From Acanthochlamys bracteata (lineage: Eukaryota > Streptophyta > Magnoliopsida > Pandanales > Velloziaceae): 64,000 bases of DNA. Of the stretch, positions 35,711-47,880 are shown piece after piece. The stretch spans positions 930,001 through 994,000 of the forward strand of contig CM034145.1 in the NCBI GenBank assembly GCA_019914995.1, read 5' to 3'. A model generated the notes under the pieces. It was not told where the DNA came from, did not search any database, and was given only the letters and a program-made list of their open reading frames with translations. The first letter of the stretch is position 1, and the number at the start of each line of letters is the position of its first letter. The translations under genes and the position numbers were made by a program.

Positions 35711-37630
35711 TCATCAACCAAGGAGTAGTGTGATTGCTGGATTTATTTCAGGGTGCTAGATTTTTCATTCACGTTAGAAAGAGATTCTCGGTATGCTTCT
35801 GAGTTCCAATTTGTGCTTAATTTGACAAATAGATGTTTATTAGGTCTCCTCTCCCATTGAAGGATTAAGTGTGGTTTATGAAATACTTCACAAACACAGA
35901 CTATTTTTTATGTTTACATGATGATTTGAAAGTATTTGAACAAACAAGTTTCCAACGAGTATTGACTATTGCTATACGAACATGGTGTCTTCAGACTTTC
36001 ATGCAGCTACATGTTTGGATATTCCTGACAGTTGTCTTCATTTTGGTAGGTAATGCATCAAGGCTGGAATAGACTGCCCATTGTGCTGAAGTTCAATATA
36101 TTATTGTATCCCGCCAGACTTAAATTATAATGCACGTGCGTTCACAACCGTGTAGGAAGGCTTTTGTTATTCTTCAGACCAAGCAAAGCCCTTACGTCTT
36201 TGAGCAGGCAAAACATTATCAAGGGCCACTGCTTCTATATGTTCAGACTATTTTACTTCGTAGAAAATCCTTATCTGGTAATTGTAATTGCAGAAGGATC
36301 TTAACATGCCATCAGGTGTAGCATTTGTTGATTTATATGACGGATTCGCTCTCGGTTTTTGGCATTCTGAATGTTTACTGGCAATTCTTGTAAACTTACT
36401 CTTTCCTGACTTACTAAGATTAACTTTGAGTCATTCCCAGCATACACTGTGAATGGTGATGATCATTTTCCAATCTGAATACTGATTTACCTTGACAGAG
36501 AACAGAGGCATATGGTGTTACTGATTGAGAGATCACGGTTCAAAGGAAAAACTAAATCTTTGTCTTGCTTCTGAGAGCCAGAAAACGGTTGTTGTCATGC
36601 ACAGCATCTGAAAGCCATTTGTTTAGTTTTCCTGTAATCGGCTGAGCTGTCCATTACTCAATTTGTTGGTTTCATCAGAAGCTGCATATTAATCATTGTC
36701 AATCCAACCAAGTGCAGGTAAGCTGTCAGAATCTTAACCTTGAGATAAACGATGCCAGCAAAGTTGCGTTCTTTTTAAAATTTGAATTAAATGAAGTTTT
36801 CATGTCTATGTTCTGTCAATATTATCTTGATATATGGTGTTTTTTGGCAGTGTTTATCACTGCACGAAACTTCGTTTCAATTTTTCGTTTCTCACTAAAT
36901 TTTTTGTATTATTCTAAAATTTTAAAAGAAATTATAAGGTATAGATGAGTTGCACATCATAAAATCTAATATGTATAATAATAATTATTATTTTTTGAGC
37001 TTTTATGACTGTTTAACTTTTGGTGAAGCTGTATGTCTAGCATTTGTATTTCTACTTACATGCACTTATACTTCAGTTAAAAACTCGATGTAGATATCAG
37101 GTAATAATGTGAACAACAAACTTGGAAATATTTAACATTAGAACTAGGTAGATCTGAAATAGCTTCTTGCATAGAACATAGAAATCTTGTATGCAGTAAT
37201 CCAAGGCCTCTAGAAATGTAAAGGTAACATGAAATATATATTTACTTTTTGAGAAAATAGAGGTAGATTTGGATTGAATACATTGAATAGCCACTGTAGA
37301 AATCTTAGGACAATATTGAACTAAAACAGAACAATTTGCATTGTTCACTTCAAAAGGAAAAGAATAAATAATCAGGCAAACCAATAGTAGAAATCTTCTC
37401 TTCTGCATTGTTGACACCATCATGGATCTAGATCTAGATCTTGTAAGCTCTTGCAAAAAAATTATGTAGATCTCCATAGATCTTGAGAATATAGATTTCT
37501 GGCAGAACAGAATGTTGTTTCTTTGTCTGGCAAGGTATTGATTTTCACTACTTCACACCAATCGGATCTGATGAAACACGAAACAATGTATAGAAGACAG
37601 TAGAAACTTAAGGACAATCGTTACAGTTCT
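35711..37630. other. 3' flank of the plastid-protein gene and of the minus-strand neighbour
   Basis: Convergent gene ends. To about 36.7 kb the composition is like a long 3' UTR; after that come AT-rich sequence and the 3' side of the 37.6 kb gene. A short (GATCTA)n repeat lies at 37425-37441. No gene seen. Confidence 0.55.
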
Positions 37631-38116
37631 TCAGCTTTCCATCCTCTTGCCATCATGGAAGTTTTGTGCGTAGGTGAATGAATCGTACCTAAATGCTTGC
37701 TTCACTGGCAACGAATGATCTGATGCAATGAGTCGCCTGAACCCTGACCGAACTTTATAGAACACATGAAGCCAGCTACCTTTGCTATGCCACCCCAGCA
37801 TTGCACTCTCTTCTTCATTCATCTCCAGATCTTTGGCAAACACAGGTTTTCTTGACAAGAGCCATCCTAAGCTTGCATCCCACCATCTTCGGAGAGGTCC
37901 TCCGGTGAACTCTGATAAGGAAGGCATCGACTTTGATCTCTGGAATGCCCATGCAGCTGATGCAGACGATAAAGGTTGGATCTTTACCGAGAATGAAGAG
38001 ATCCGGCGACGTAGACCAATCAGATGAGTTTCTTTGCTCTTCGGTTGAGATATCGGTAGGTCATCTTTAAGCGGCATGGTTGGGAAGAAGAACCTCTTCT
38101 TCTGCATTGCTTCCAT
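37631..38116 (-). CDS. Conserved-looking plant protein of unknown function
   Basis: An intronless frame of 161 residues starting with ATG at 38116 (MEAMQKKRFFFPTMP). The frame is open for 16 more codons upstream but without an ATG. It has a basic Ser-rich middle (GLRRRISSFSVKIQPLSSAS), a core WAFQRSKSMPSLSEFTGG and WWDASLGWLLSRKPVFAKDL, an acidic turn (MNEEES), and SWLHVFYKVRSGFRRLI. There is no signal peptide, membrane helix or known catalytic motif. The clustered Trp residues, RSKSMPS (a possible phosphorylation site) and ordered amphipathic pattern suggest a real protein. I believe relatives exist across land plants but cannot name a family. Confidence 0.7.
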   Translation of the reverse strand: MEAMQKKRFFFPTMPLKDDLPISQPKSKETHLIGLRRRISSFSVKIQPLSSASAAWAFQRSKSMPSLSEFTGGPLRRWWDASLGWLLSRKPVFAKDLEMNEEESAMLGWHSKGSWLHVFYKVRSGFRRLIASDHSLPVKQAFRYDSFTYAQNFHDGKRMES

Positions 38117-39298
38117 TGAAAAGATTGCCAATCTTTCTGTGGCGTGTGTTTTCTGAAAAGGCAAGAGAAGAGAAGAAGGATTTGGTTCTTGAGAAAAAAA
38201 ACAGTGGTTCCTGTGTTTTGCAGCTTTTCTAATTCTTGTTGTTTTATTTTAAGGAATTGCTCCCAATATGTGATTTGGAGATAACAGCTCTAAGACAGGC
38301 TAGGTTTTTATTTGTGTGCAAAAACATAAAAGGGTCCCATGAATTCTTACGCGCTAAAAAAAGTTATATTCCCCAAAAGTTTTCCATGCATATTGCATTA
38401 CAGATCCTCGAAAATTATTTCTGCATAATCTGAGGCCATTCCCACTCATATATATAATTATATGAAAACTTATTAAATTTAGTATGCGCTAATTTTTTTA
38501 ACATTGCACTCAGTATTTATTAACGTAGCAATTTTTTGGTTGTGAATGCACCAATTATGAGATTTACAAAAATAAGATTTTGAGGAACTGATGTTGCAAT
38601 CGTTTTTATCTTTTTTGCTTTGATTGAAGAGTTGGTATCTTTTTGTACGAGAAACGGTGATATGCCATTAAAGTAGTAGGTTGAATTAATTTTATAAAAC
38701 ATTTGTGAAAATTTCAGTTAATTGATTATGTTTTAATGCTAACGAAATTTGGTGGTGAGTCCATGTTAACAATCCATGGATGATTAAAATAGTGATCAAT
38801 AATTATTTCACAAATTGGATTATTTGGCATTTCATTTAAAAAATATAGCATTTAATGTTTTAGTTCATATTTTAAAATTTAGAAAAATATTAAAAAAATT
38901 TTACATAATAAAATTTAGAAAGTACTAAACAGTGACCTGATTTTGCTAAAAACGGATATCGCAGTCTAATTTGCAAATAAGTTTTTCTTTTAAAATTTTT
39001 ATTTTAGTTAATGAAGAAGAACATGTGAGCTTTAATGGTCCTACACGCTTTAAACCAATTTTTTTTTTTAAAAGTGTCGGTGGTACAATTAATCAACTAA
39101 CATGTAATAATTTTATTTTTTTGATTATTTTCCGCCGACTCTATGAAATAATATATACCGGCAATATGAAATCAATTTTTGGCAATGAGCATTTGACCAA
39201 TTTTTTGTCCAATTGTTACTGACTGGTTAATTCCAAATTATAAAAAAAAACATTAAATTTTTTTTTTAGACTACCTATTCAGTAATTATCACACAGCC

Positions 39299-39346
39299 CA
39301 AAAAAAAAAAAAAAAAAAAAAAAAAAAGAAAGAAAGAAAGAAAGAA
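39299..39346. repeat. Poly(A) plus (GAAA)n tract
   Basis: About 28 A followed by four to five GAAA units can be read directly. Confidence 0.9.
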
Positions 39347-40045
39347 CAGCAACACCATACTATTGCAACACAATCAATCCAATCTGTGGGCTTGGCCCAA
39401 TATGAGTCTGACAGGATGTCAATTGACTTCGGCCCAATAATTGTAGAGGAATGCTAAAGGTGCATTATTTTGCGCACCGAAATTACTTTTTTTTTATTAA
39501 AAATTTATTTTTAATATAAAAAAATATATTATTTTTAACAATATTATTTTTAACAACTTAATTCTAAAAACTTATTTTTAAAGAACTCATTTTTAAAAAT
39601 ATTTTAATAAAGAATAGACGATCAAATAAAACTTCTCTAAAATAAAATATATTTTAATAATTAAAATTTATTTTATTTAATAAATAATAAAACTAATAAA
39701 TAAGAAAATTTCAAGATATATTTTTTATATTTTAAATAAATTTTATAAAGTATTATAAAAATTTAGTAAAACTATAAAATATAAATTAATAATAAGTAGT
39801 TTGAAAAGTAATGACAGGTGTCTTCTTACTTGTACTTGGAGTATACTTTAAGGCAAAATCAATTAGAAAAATATTAATATTGGATGATTATTATGATTAC
39901 TTAACTTTTCTGATTTTGTGATATAATGATTCTCAGAACTTTAGAGATACATATATCTTCCAAAAGATGGGGAATATAAATACTTTCACTTCAGCACTCT
40001 TCTAATATAATCAACTCAACGGTATACATACCCTTAATAACTAAG

Positions 40046-40272
40046 GTGGTACTTGACATTTCATTTCAAAAAAATTATTTTTTAATTTTTAATTTCATCT
40101 TTTACAAACTTTCAAAAAATATATTTAAAAAATTTTAAAATATAAAAAATTTTACATATATTTTTATTACTTATTTTTTAATTAATTTTTAGATAAAAAA
40201 TAGAGATTATTTGAAAAAAAATACTTTACATTATATAATAATTTTATTTCAAAAATACTTTCGAACGTTTTC
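40046..40272 (-). repeat. MITE-like family A copy, reverse orientation
   Basis: Shares TTTTACAT(A)TATTTTTATTAC and the two flanking AT blocks in the same reverse order as the 14.3 and 31.0 kb copies; ends diverged. Confidence 0.5.
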
Positions 40273-41208
40273 TAAATTAATTTTAATAAACCAGTTAACT
40301 AATTTACAACATTGGGCCTCTAAATATGTTTTAGCAGTATTACAACTTAAAACAATTTTCTTAATAAATATAAAGTATTTATTTGAAACTTGAAAATTAA
40401 TGTCAAACGTTCTCTTCCACCTCTATAATTTTATACTAAATTTATTGTTCCTTTTCTTTATAAACAATAGGTAAGTAAAATTTAGAAATTATAAATGTTT
40501 TGGTAAAAACATTCTAGCTTGAAATGGATTGATTTTGCTGAATTAATATTCAAGTTTGCTATTTGTATTTTGATATAAAATTTAAGTTTCAAGGAAAAAG
40601 ATTCTACTTGTAGAATATTTGGACCTTATTTTTCAGTATTAAATTTCCATTTTAATCATATTTCTGTATTACTAAACTCAAAATCTTTACTGAATCAAAC
40701 ATTATAAAATATAATTTAATATAAAAATAATTATTCTGAATAAAATTATAATTGAATTATAACAATTTTTACCGAACATAAGTTTCAACTGTTGGATTAA
40801 TTAGGTTTTTAACCAAGCAAGACCTAAACGGCAAGTAAATTGTTAAAAAAAAAGCTCTTTTTAAAAAAAATATTCTGTGTTTTGAGCTATCTCATATATG
40901 GCCGACAACATATAGGTGGAAATATCAAATATGGTTATGAATCCATTAATAATCCGGCCCGTTAATACCTCAATTATATTGCTAAACCAGACCTTCAAAT
41001 TGAGGTTTTACGTAAAAAATTTCATAACAGAACGCGTCTTTGTTGAACTAGACAGTGGTATTTACGTAATTCTCAAATGATGCATTTCTGTAAAATTATT
41101 TTGAACTCTTCTTTGCGTGGCAGATTTGTAATGTTTTGAATCTGCTGCAAATAATTATAAATTCTTGTTATTTTCTTTCACTCTCCGTCTACTCGATTTC
41201 GTTGAGCT

Positions 41209-41230
41209 TCGTCTCCGACGCCGGAGACGA
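41209..41230 (+). other. Perfect 8-bp stem hairpin in transporter leader
   Basis: TCGTCTCC (41209-41216) pairs perfectly with GGAGACGA (41223-41230) around a 6-base loop, 35 bases before the start codon. It would form in the 5' UTR of the mRNA. Confidence 0.6.
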
Positions 41231-41265
41231 TCTCCTTAAGGTTAAAGTCTGAGTTGAGTCGTGCA

Positions 41266-44200
41266 ATGGAGTACAGAAAAATCAAAGATTCGGTATGAAT
41301 TTTCTCAATGTGTAGTGACATTGTCGTGTTTCCGCTTCTTCAGATCTATTTTTTTTTTCCCAATTTTTTTTTTGCACCGAGAATTGAGATTTGGATGTAC
41401 TTTTTTTGGGTATTTAATGTTAAATTTGGATCAAATATTTGTTCTTTCTTATTTTTTTGGTTTGATTCTCGAAGATTTTTTTTTTATTTAATTTTTCGAT
41501 CTAAGTTTGATGGAATTGTAAAAGTTTGAAGAGTGTTGCTAGAGAAATGTTAGTTTATGGTGATAAAAGTTATAAAGTTCTGTTCTTAGTTAACGCTATT
41601 TATGTTTCAAAAGAAAAATTGGGTGATCGTAGCTAGGTTTCGTTATATGAGGATTTTGTGGAGGCTCAATCATAACTGTAATTTTAGGAACAGGAGGATG
41701 AATCGCGATTTGATATTGAAGATCAGCGAGGGAAGACTCTTTCAGGTAGTATGTGAATTTCAAGTTTATACTGAAACTTGTGCTGCTTTTCGTCTTACTC
41801 ATGTAACAGATTCTAATCTTGCGGTAGTACAGGTAATGGAGGCAGCTCCAGCGGGAAATCTACTTGGAGAATGAAGTAAGGATACCTTAGTTGTACTTGG
41901 AAGGAAAAACAGAAGCAACATGTCTACTCCTTGATTTTATGTTCGGGTTTTATTTGAACATTTTGCAGGTCAATTGTTACTCTTGCCTTGACACTACTTA
42001 CAAGTTCTCAGGCCATCTTGATTGTTTGGTCCAAAAGAGCAGGGAAATATGAATATAGTGTGACAACAGCTAATTTTTCAGTGAGTGATTTTAACTCCTG
42101 TCTAGTGGATAATTTGTTTGATTAGTCTCCATCTCCTAGTTATGTTCAGGCAGTCCTCCAAGAACCTAGAGTTTATTAAAATCCTAATTTGACTGATAAG
42201 TAGGTGGAGGCTTTAAAATGTGCTTTATCACTTGCTGCACTTAGCAGAATATGGAAAAGCCAAGGTGTGAATGAAGATAACAGGTACACTTTCTGTTTTT
42301 TAGTTGTTTTTCTACTAGAATTATTTCCTTCGCTGATCAAGATCATGCTGTTCATTGTGGCTCCTTGCTTGTGCTGTCATCTGATTCTCAGATTAAGTAC
42401 AACATTTGATGAAGTCAGTGTTTACCCAATCCCTGCAGTGCTTTACCTTATCAAGAATTTATTGCAAGTAATGATTTTGCTTGGTGTTTTCAAAGTACTA
42501 TTCTAATAGCCATAGTGTTAAGCTTGCAGCAGTGATGAATTTCTGAGAAACTGATTTCTCCTCTCCTTCAGTATTATATCTTTGCCTATGTGGATGCACC
42601 TTCCTACCAGATCCTCAAGAACCTAAACATAATTAGCACTGGTGTGCTGTATCGCATCATTCTGAAGAAGAAGTAAGAAGCCATCACATTTCTCTATGAC
42701 TTAGAGATGCTACACTGTATGGATGGATGCTTCATGCATGCATGAATATCAAAGCATCTTGAATCAATGCTTAGTGTTTGTTACTTATTTGCTTGAACTT
42801 CTTTATCAAGGGAATTCAGAAGTATTTGACATGCAATAAGTATCACAACTTTAAAGTTTCATCTTTCAAAATGAAGCATGTACTCTGATTTGTTAGTATG
42901 TGATTGTCAATCATTTATTTATAAGTTCCTGATACTAAATAAGGCAATCATGAAGCAGAGTTGATTTCTTCATTACACTTCTTATATATTCGATTAATAA
43001 AACTAATTTGCAAAGGAAAACAATTGGTGGAAGTTTGTGTGCCTAATTTTGTGAGCATCTGCTTAAAAGTTAAACTGCATATGTTTATGTGATGTATTTT
43101 CATATAATTTCTAAGCGTGCTTTCCTGAAATGCTTTAGGTTGAGTGAGATTCAGTGGGCTGCTTTTATCCTTCTTTGTGCAGGATGCACAACAGCTCAAC
43201 TTAGCTCCAAGTGAGCTTCCTCTTATCCCCACTCTTACATTGAGATTCAGATCTATAATGCATTACTCTGTATATAGCTGTTTTGGTTGCTTCAAATTTT
43301 TTGCCAGTGGGAATGTAAAATTATATGGCATTGATTCTATTACTGATATTGTTGTATGATTCTTTGCCATGGAGTTCTGATCACGTTCTCCAAACTCCTA
43401 TTCAAGGTTGGGTGATGGCAATTGTGAGTGCTGATTTTGGATCTTGTTAATTCTATCATTCTCCTATGTCTTTTCATTTGTCATGACATTTATCTTCTAT
43501 GAAGTTTACTGTTTTGCTATTTCCTAACTTCTAAACTTTCCAGGTCATGGCACTTCTAAGTGGCTTTGCAGGGGTCTACACGGAGGTACAGCTGAAACTT
43601 ATTTTTGTAGTTTTGTAATTTGACTATCACTATCCAGATTATTAGGCACGTTACAACCTTTCTTACACTTTATATGCAGGCCATTATCAAGAAACGCCCT
43701 TCACGAAACATCAATGTGCAGAATTTCTGGTTGTATGTCTTTGGCATGTTGTTTAATGTAATTGCAATTGTCATTCAGGATTTTGATGCAGTCATGAACA
43801 AGTAAGCTTTTTGGAGATACCTGTTTCTTTATTCTACTGTGCATTAATTAAAATGTATTCTGGGGAGCTCCTGACATTACCAATTTGGGTTCAGAGGTTT
43901 CTTTCATGGGTATTCATTCATTACAGTATGTATGATTCTCAATCATGCTCTAAGGTACCTCCCAAATTCTTTCTTTTCTCTATTTTATCTTGTGTAGTAT
44001 TTTAACAAATGTTGGTTTTTATGCAGTGGAATTGCAGTATCAATGGTTATGAAATATGCTGACAATATTGTGAAGGTAAGTTCCCACAACATTGAAGTAA
44101 AAGTGAAACTAAGAACCACAACTGTTTGCTCCTGATTGCTGATATTAAAGCATTAGCTCTTATGGAGTTAGGGAAAGCAACTTCAAATAAAGAAAATTAA

Positions 44201-44515
44201 GAAGTTTTCGTGTTTCTGCTTTCATGTTTCTGTCAAAAAGTTACACAATTTCATTTTGGAAACTTATGACCACTGTATCATATGTAGGTTTACTCTACTT
44301 CAGTTGCAATGCTTCTGACGGCAGTTGTCTCAGTGTTTCTCTTTGGTTTCCACCTTTCTCTTGCACTCTTCCTCGGAGCAACGTAAGCTTCTTATAGCAT
44401 GCTAATGAATGACCAAGTTGTGCGAAACATTTTTGTCAAAAAACGATGGTATATGCTTTTCAGGGTTGTATCCGTCTCTGTTTATCTACATTCTGTTGGA
44501 AAGCCTCAAAGATGA
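41266..44515 (+). CDS. CMP-sialic acid transporter-like nucleotide-sugar transporter
   Basis: Fifteen exons: 41266-41292, 41688-41745, 41833-41875, 41969-42080, 42204-42283, 42392-42467, 42572-42672, 43139-43210, 43375-43423, 43544-43585, 43680-43801, 43895-43954, 44027-44075, 44288-44382, 44464-44515. They join in phase to 345 residues. The start MEYRKIKDS is the conserved start of the plant CSTLP/UTR6 group. The body is a roughly ten-helix DMT-fold Golgi antiporter with SSQAILIVWSKRAGKYEYSV, LKNLNIISTGVLYRIILKK, IIKKRPSRNINVQNFWLY, GIAVSMVMKYADNIVKVYST and C-terminal YLHSVGKPQR. By family it exchanges a nucleotide sugar for NMP across the Golgi membrane. The name comes from animal homologues; plants are not known to use sialic acid, so the substrate is open (CMP-Kdo or UDP-galactose are candidates). 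Every splice junction is GT-AG. Confidence 0.95.
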
Positions 44516-45990
44516 CCATCTGCTGCTGCAAATGCTTTTACTCTTATCTTAGTACAAGAATGGAACATGATTCCTAGACTTTTGAGCTCACCAAAGGACT
44601 GAATTGCGGACTTGTATAGAGGTAATAGATGCACAAGGAAGAACTCAAGCGTAGTCGTATTCTTTCAAAATCTCATTTCAAGAAAACCTGGTTAGAGACA
44701 GCAACCACTGAATATCTGCAGATTTTGGCACACCAAATTAGATGGAACCAAATCTAGAATGATGGACTGGCTCGCCTCTTATATGGCATTATACCTTCAA
44801 TATTATGAACAGTATAATCTCTTGTGCAAATATTGTGATTAGCTGCTGAGTGATTTATGTTGTTCAAATAGATGCATACTTGAAGATGCCTTGCGTCTTC
44901 TTTTACGTTTTTTTCTACCTGTAATGGTTTCATTGAATTGAACAATCGTTTGGTATAAGCTAAATTGCAGTTCTTCTGTTGTGTTTCCTACCAAATGCTT
45001 GTGTCTAATTGAAATGCTTCAAGATTCAGCTACCAAACTTTCTCATCATGTATCAGGTCTTTTCGAATTTATTTTTTGCGTTAAAATTTTGCTTATAAAT
45101 TCACTATTTCCTTTGATACTATTGTCTCGGCAAACAAATTGGGCAAAATACATTTTAAACTTTATTGCGTGTTCTTTGAGGAGAGCATGTCCGTGTACGC
45201 CAACTCGAAGTAACACATCAATTGAATTAGGAGGATAGTCAGAATCGTATCAAAAGCATAATACATACTATTCATAGTCATGGACAAACCTTGTGTTTTG
45301 AAGATGATTAGTAGAGGTATCACTAGTTCAATCTGTTCTGGTCGTGTTTCTAAATATCCGAAATTTTAATTTCTTTAGTCAAAATTAAAATTCTAAATAA
45401 TTTATCGAATTCAAAATTACATTTTAAAGTAATATATTTATTTTTAACTTATTTTAAAAAATAAATATAAAAATTTATTTTTAAAATTAATTAAATTTTA
45501 AAATTAAATTTATTTTAAACTTATTTTTAAAAAAATTTATTTCTCACTTTTTATTTTTATAAAATTTAGGTATATTTAAAACACGTCCTTCATTATAATA
45601 GATTGAGTTTTTAAAAAATAAAATTTAAAGAAATGCTTGAGAAATAATTTGAGTTTTGTGTTAAATCATACTTAGAAACTGAGTCTAAAAACAAATTTAT
45701 AAAATGAATTTGGAAAGAACTGATACACGTCCTCATACAGGTTATGAAATCTTATATTGAAATAGGGTACTCTAAAGTTTGAGCAAAAGTTGAACCACTG
45801 AATGTTGGCTCTTAGCTTAAACACTATACAAACAAATTTTCTATATCTAAGTAGATGAGCTACCACCATGCTTCATTCTTGCTTGAAGTTAAAGTTTTGT
45901 TTTATTCTTCCAAACTTCAAGCCTGGTAAAATCATAACACACCAACTCAAAAACCACATCACTTCCCTTTAAAGCAACACATCCTGAAAA
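44516..45990. other. 3' flank of transporter and promoter of protease
   Basis: To about 45.2 kb this is probable transporter 3' UTR and flank. An AT-rich block at 45.36-45.60 kb ends in AAAACACGTCCTT, matching the end of family C. From 45.8 kb it is the cysteine protease promoter. No other gene. Confidence 0.55.
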
Positions 45991-45993
45991 ACC

Positions 45994-46000
45994 TATATAA
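45994..46000 (+). promoter_or_regulatory. TATA box of the cysteine protease gene
   Basis: TATATAA in the context CCTATATAAATC, 70 bases before the start codon: a textbook plant core promoter with a short A/C-rich leader. Confidence 0.7.
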
Positions 46001-46069
46001 ATCAACCCCCATTTCCAACACTTCATCGATCACAAAAACTTCAAACACAACTAATTAAGCTAACACATC

Positions 46070-47575
46070 ATGAACTCTTCTTTGATCATGAAACTCTCCC
46101 TCGTGTTGTTGTCTTTGTTTGTAATTTCATGCTCAAGCTTTCATACTGATTACTCCATCGTTGGCTACACCGCCGAAGATCTTAAGTCGGAAGACAAACT
46201 CATTGATCTCTTTGAAGCATGGATGGAAAAGCACGGAAAATCGTACGAAAGCTTCAAAGAAAAGCTCAGAAGATTTGAAGTGTTCAAAGATAATCTCATG
46301 CATGTTGATGAGACTAACAAGAAGCGGAAGAACTACTGGCTTGGGCTGAATGAGTTCGCCGATCTTACACATGAAGAGTTCAAGGAGCAATTTCTTGGTC
46401 TGAAACTGGAGTCGCGAAGGGTGTTGGAAGAAAAACAGATTTCTGATAACGAATTCATGTATGCAAATGCTGGGAATTTACCGAAATCTGTAGATTGGAG
46501 GAAGAAGGGTGCAGTCACTCCTGTGAAGAACCAAGGCGCTTGCGGTTAGACATCTACTAACTCTTTTGGAATTGCTTCCGCTTCTAACTTTTGGAAGCTT
46601 AAGCTGATGAAATGAGCACTCTATGAATGAATGCAGGAAGTTGTTGGGCATTTTCAACTGTTGCTGCAGTGGAAGGGATCAACCAAATTGTCACAGGAAA
46701 GTTAACATCACTGTCTGAGCAAGAGCTTGTTGATTGCGACACCGAGCTCAACAATGGTTGCAATGGGGGTCTGATGGACAATGCTTTCAACTATATCAGC
46801 TCCCATGGCGGACTTCATACCGAAGAAGACTACCCTTATGCCATGGAAGAAGGCACTTGCAGTGAGAAGAGGGTAATGCATGAAAACTAAGATCTATAAG
46901 AAACTGTTATTTTCAGTGAGATCATTACTGGACGATTGTTGGTTTTGGTATTGCAGGCTGATCAAGATGTTGTGACTATTGATGGATACCAAGATGTGCC
47001 GGAAAACCATGAGGAAAGCCTGTTGAAGGCATTAGTTCACCAACCTGTTAGCGTTGCTATTGAAGCTTCTGGCAGAGATTTCCAGTTCTACAGTGGGGTA
47101 AGAATTATCACAACTTCTGCTTGTGCTTCTCACTTTTTAAAGTAAAATTATAAAAAATGAGTTTAGAATTGAAAGTGAGTTTAAAGGCGAAATTTTTAGT
47201 TTTAAATTTAGAAAGTAAATTTTTGGCCGGAAAAATCTAGTTTAAACTTTATATTTACTTTAATTTAAAAGTGAGTTTGAAAAAATATGAATTTGGAGTA
47301 TAGATAAACAAACCGCTTTTAATGAAGCTATAAAAGGTGAACTTTTTGTTTTCTTGAAGGGTGTCTTTGATGGACCTTGCGGAACGGAGCTTGATCATGG
47401 AGTAGCAGCAGTAGGATATGGAACAACAAAAGAGCATGACTATATCATTGTGAAGAACTCATGGGGAGCAAAATGGGGAGAGAAAGGATACATCAGGATG
47501 AAGAGGAACACCGGCAAACCGGAAGGTCTTTGCGGAATCAACAAAATGGCTTCTTTCCCTATCAAGAAGAAGTAA
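46070..47575 (+). CDS. XCP1: Papain-type cysteine protease, xylem cysteine peptidase (XCP) type
   Basis: Four exons (46070-46544, 46637-46872, 46957-47097, 47360-47575) join in phase to 355 residues. Order: signal peptide (about 1-25, [17 protein letters not shown]), I29 inhibitory prodomain with ERFNIN-type spacing ([15 protein letters not shown]...[10 protein letters not shown]) and FADLTHEEF, then the C1A catalytic domain from about LPKSVDW. Oxyanion Gln 155, catalytic Cys 161 (GSCWAFS), His 297 ([11 protein letters not shown]) and Asn 317 (VKNSWG) are all present, as is [34 protein letters not shown] and [16 protein letters not shown] are characteristic of XCP1/XCP2, vacuolar proteases of tracheary elements that clear the cell contents during autolysis. 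There is no KDEL tail or granulin domain. A poly(A) signal AATAAA lies at 47640-47645. Intron 3 carries an AT-rich repeat fragment. Confidence 0.95.
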
Positions 47576-47639
47576 TCAACAATGAAATTGTTGGGTATCA
47601 CCTGAAAATGTTACTGAATTCATTTTACTTACAACGATG

Positions 47640-47645
47640 AATAAA
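47640..47645 (+). terminator. Polyadenylation signal of the protease gene
   Basis: AATAAA, 65 bases after the stop codon, in the expected range for a near-upstream element. Confidence 0.5.
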
Positions 47646-47880
47646 AAACTATTGTTCTATTGCGGAATAAGAATTTCAATATTGCTACAGGTTTAATACC
47701 TTGGTTTTCAATTATCATACAACCCAATACACTATAGAGCAATGTGGAAAACAAAGCTCTCCTGCTTTTTGAAACACGCCTAGGCTTTCTGTCTCGTACA
47801 AGAAATTCTCAATGGTATGATCTGTATATATCATAAGTTGTAGTAAAGCTGAAAATGCTTTGCATCAATAGTTCAAAACC

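Larger units (their letters stand above)
38160..41150. other. AT-rich spacer left of the nucleotide-sugar transporter
   Basis: No gene. It contains a poly(A)/(GAAA)n tract at 39299-39346, a MITE-like family A copy at 40046-40272, and further AT blocks at 38.8-38.9 and 39.6-39.8 kb. Confidence 0.6.
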
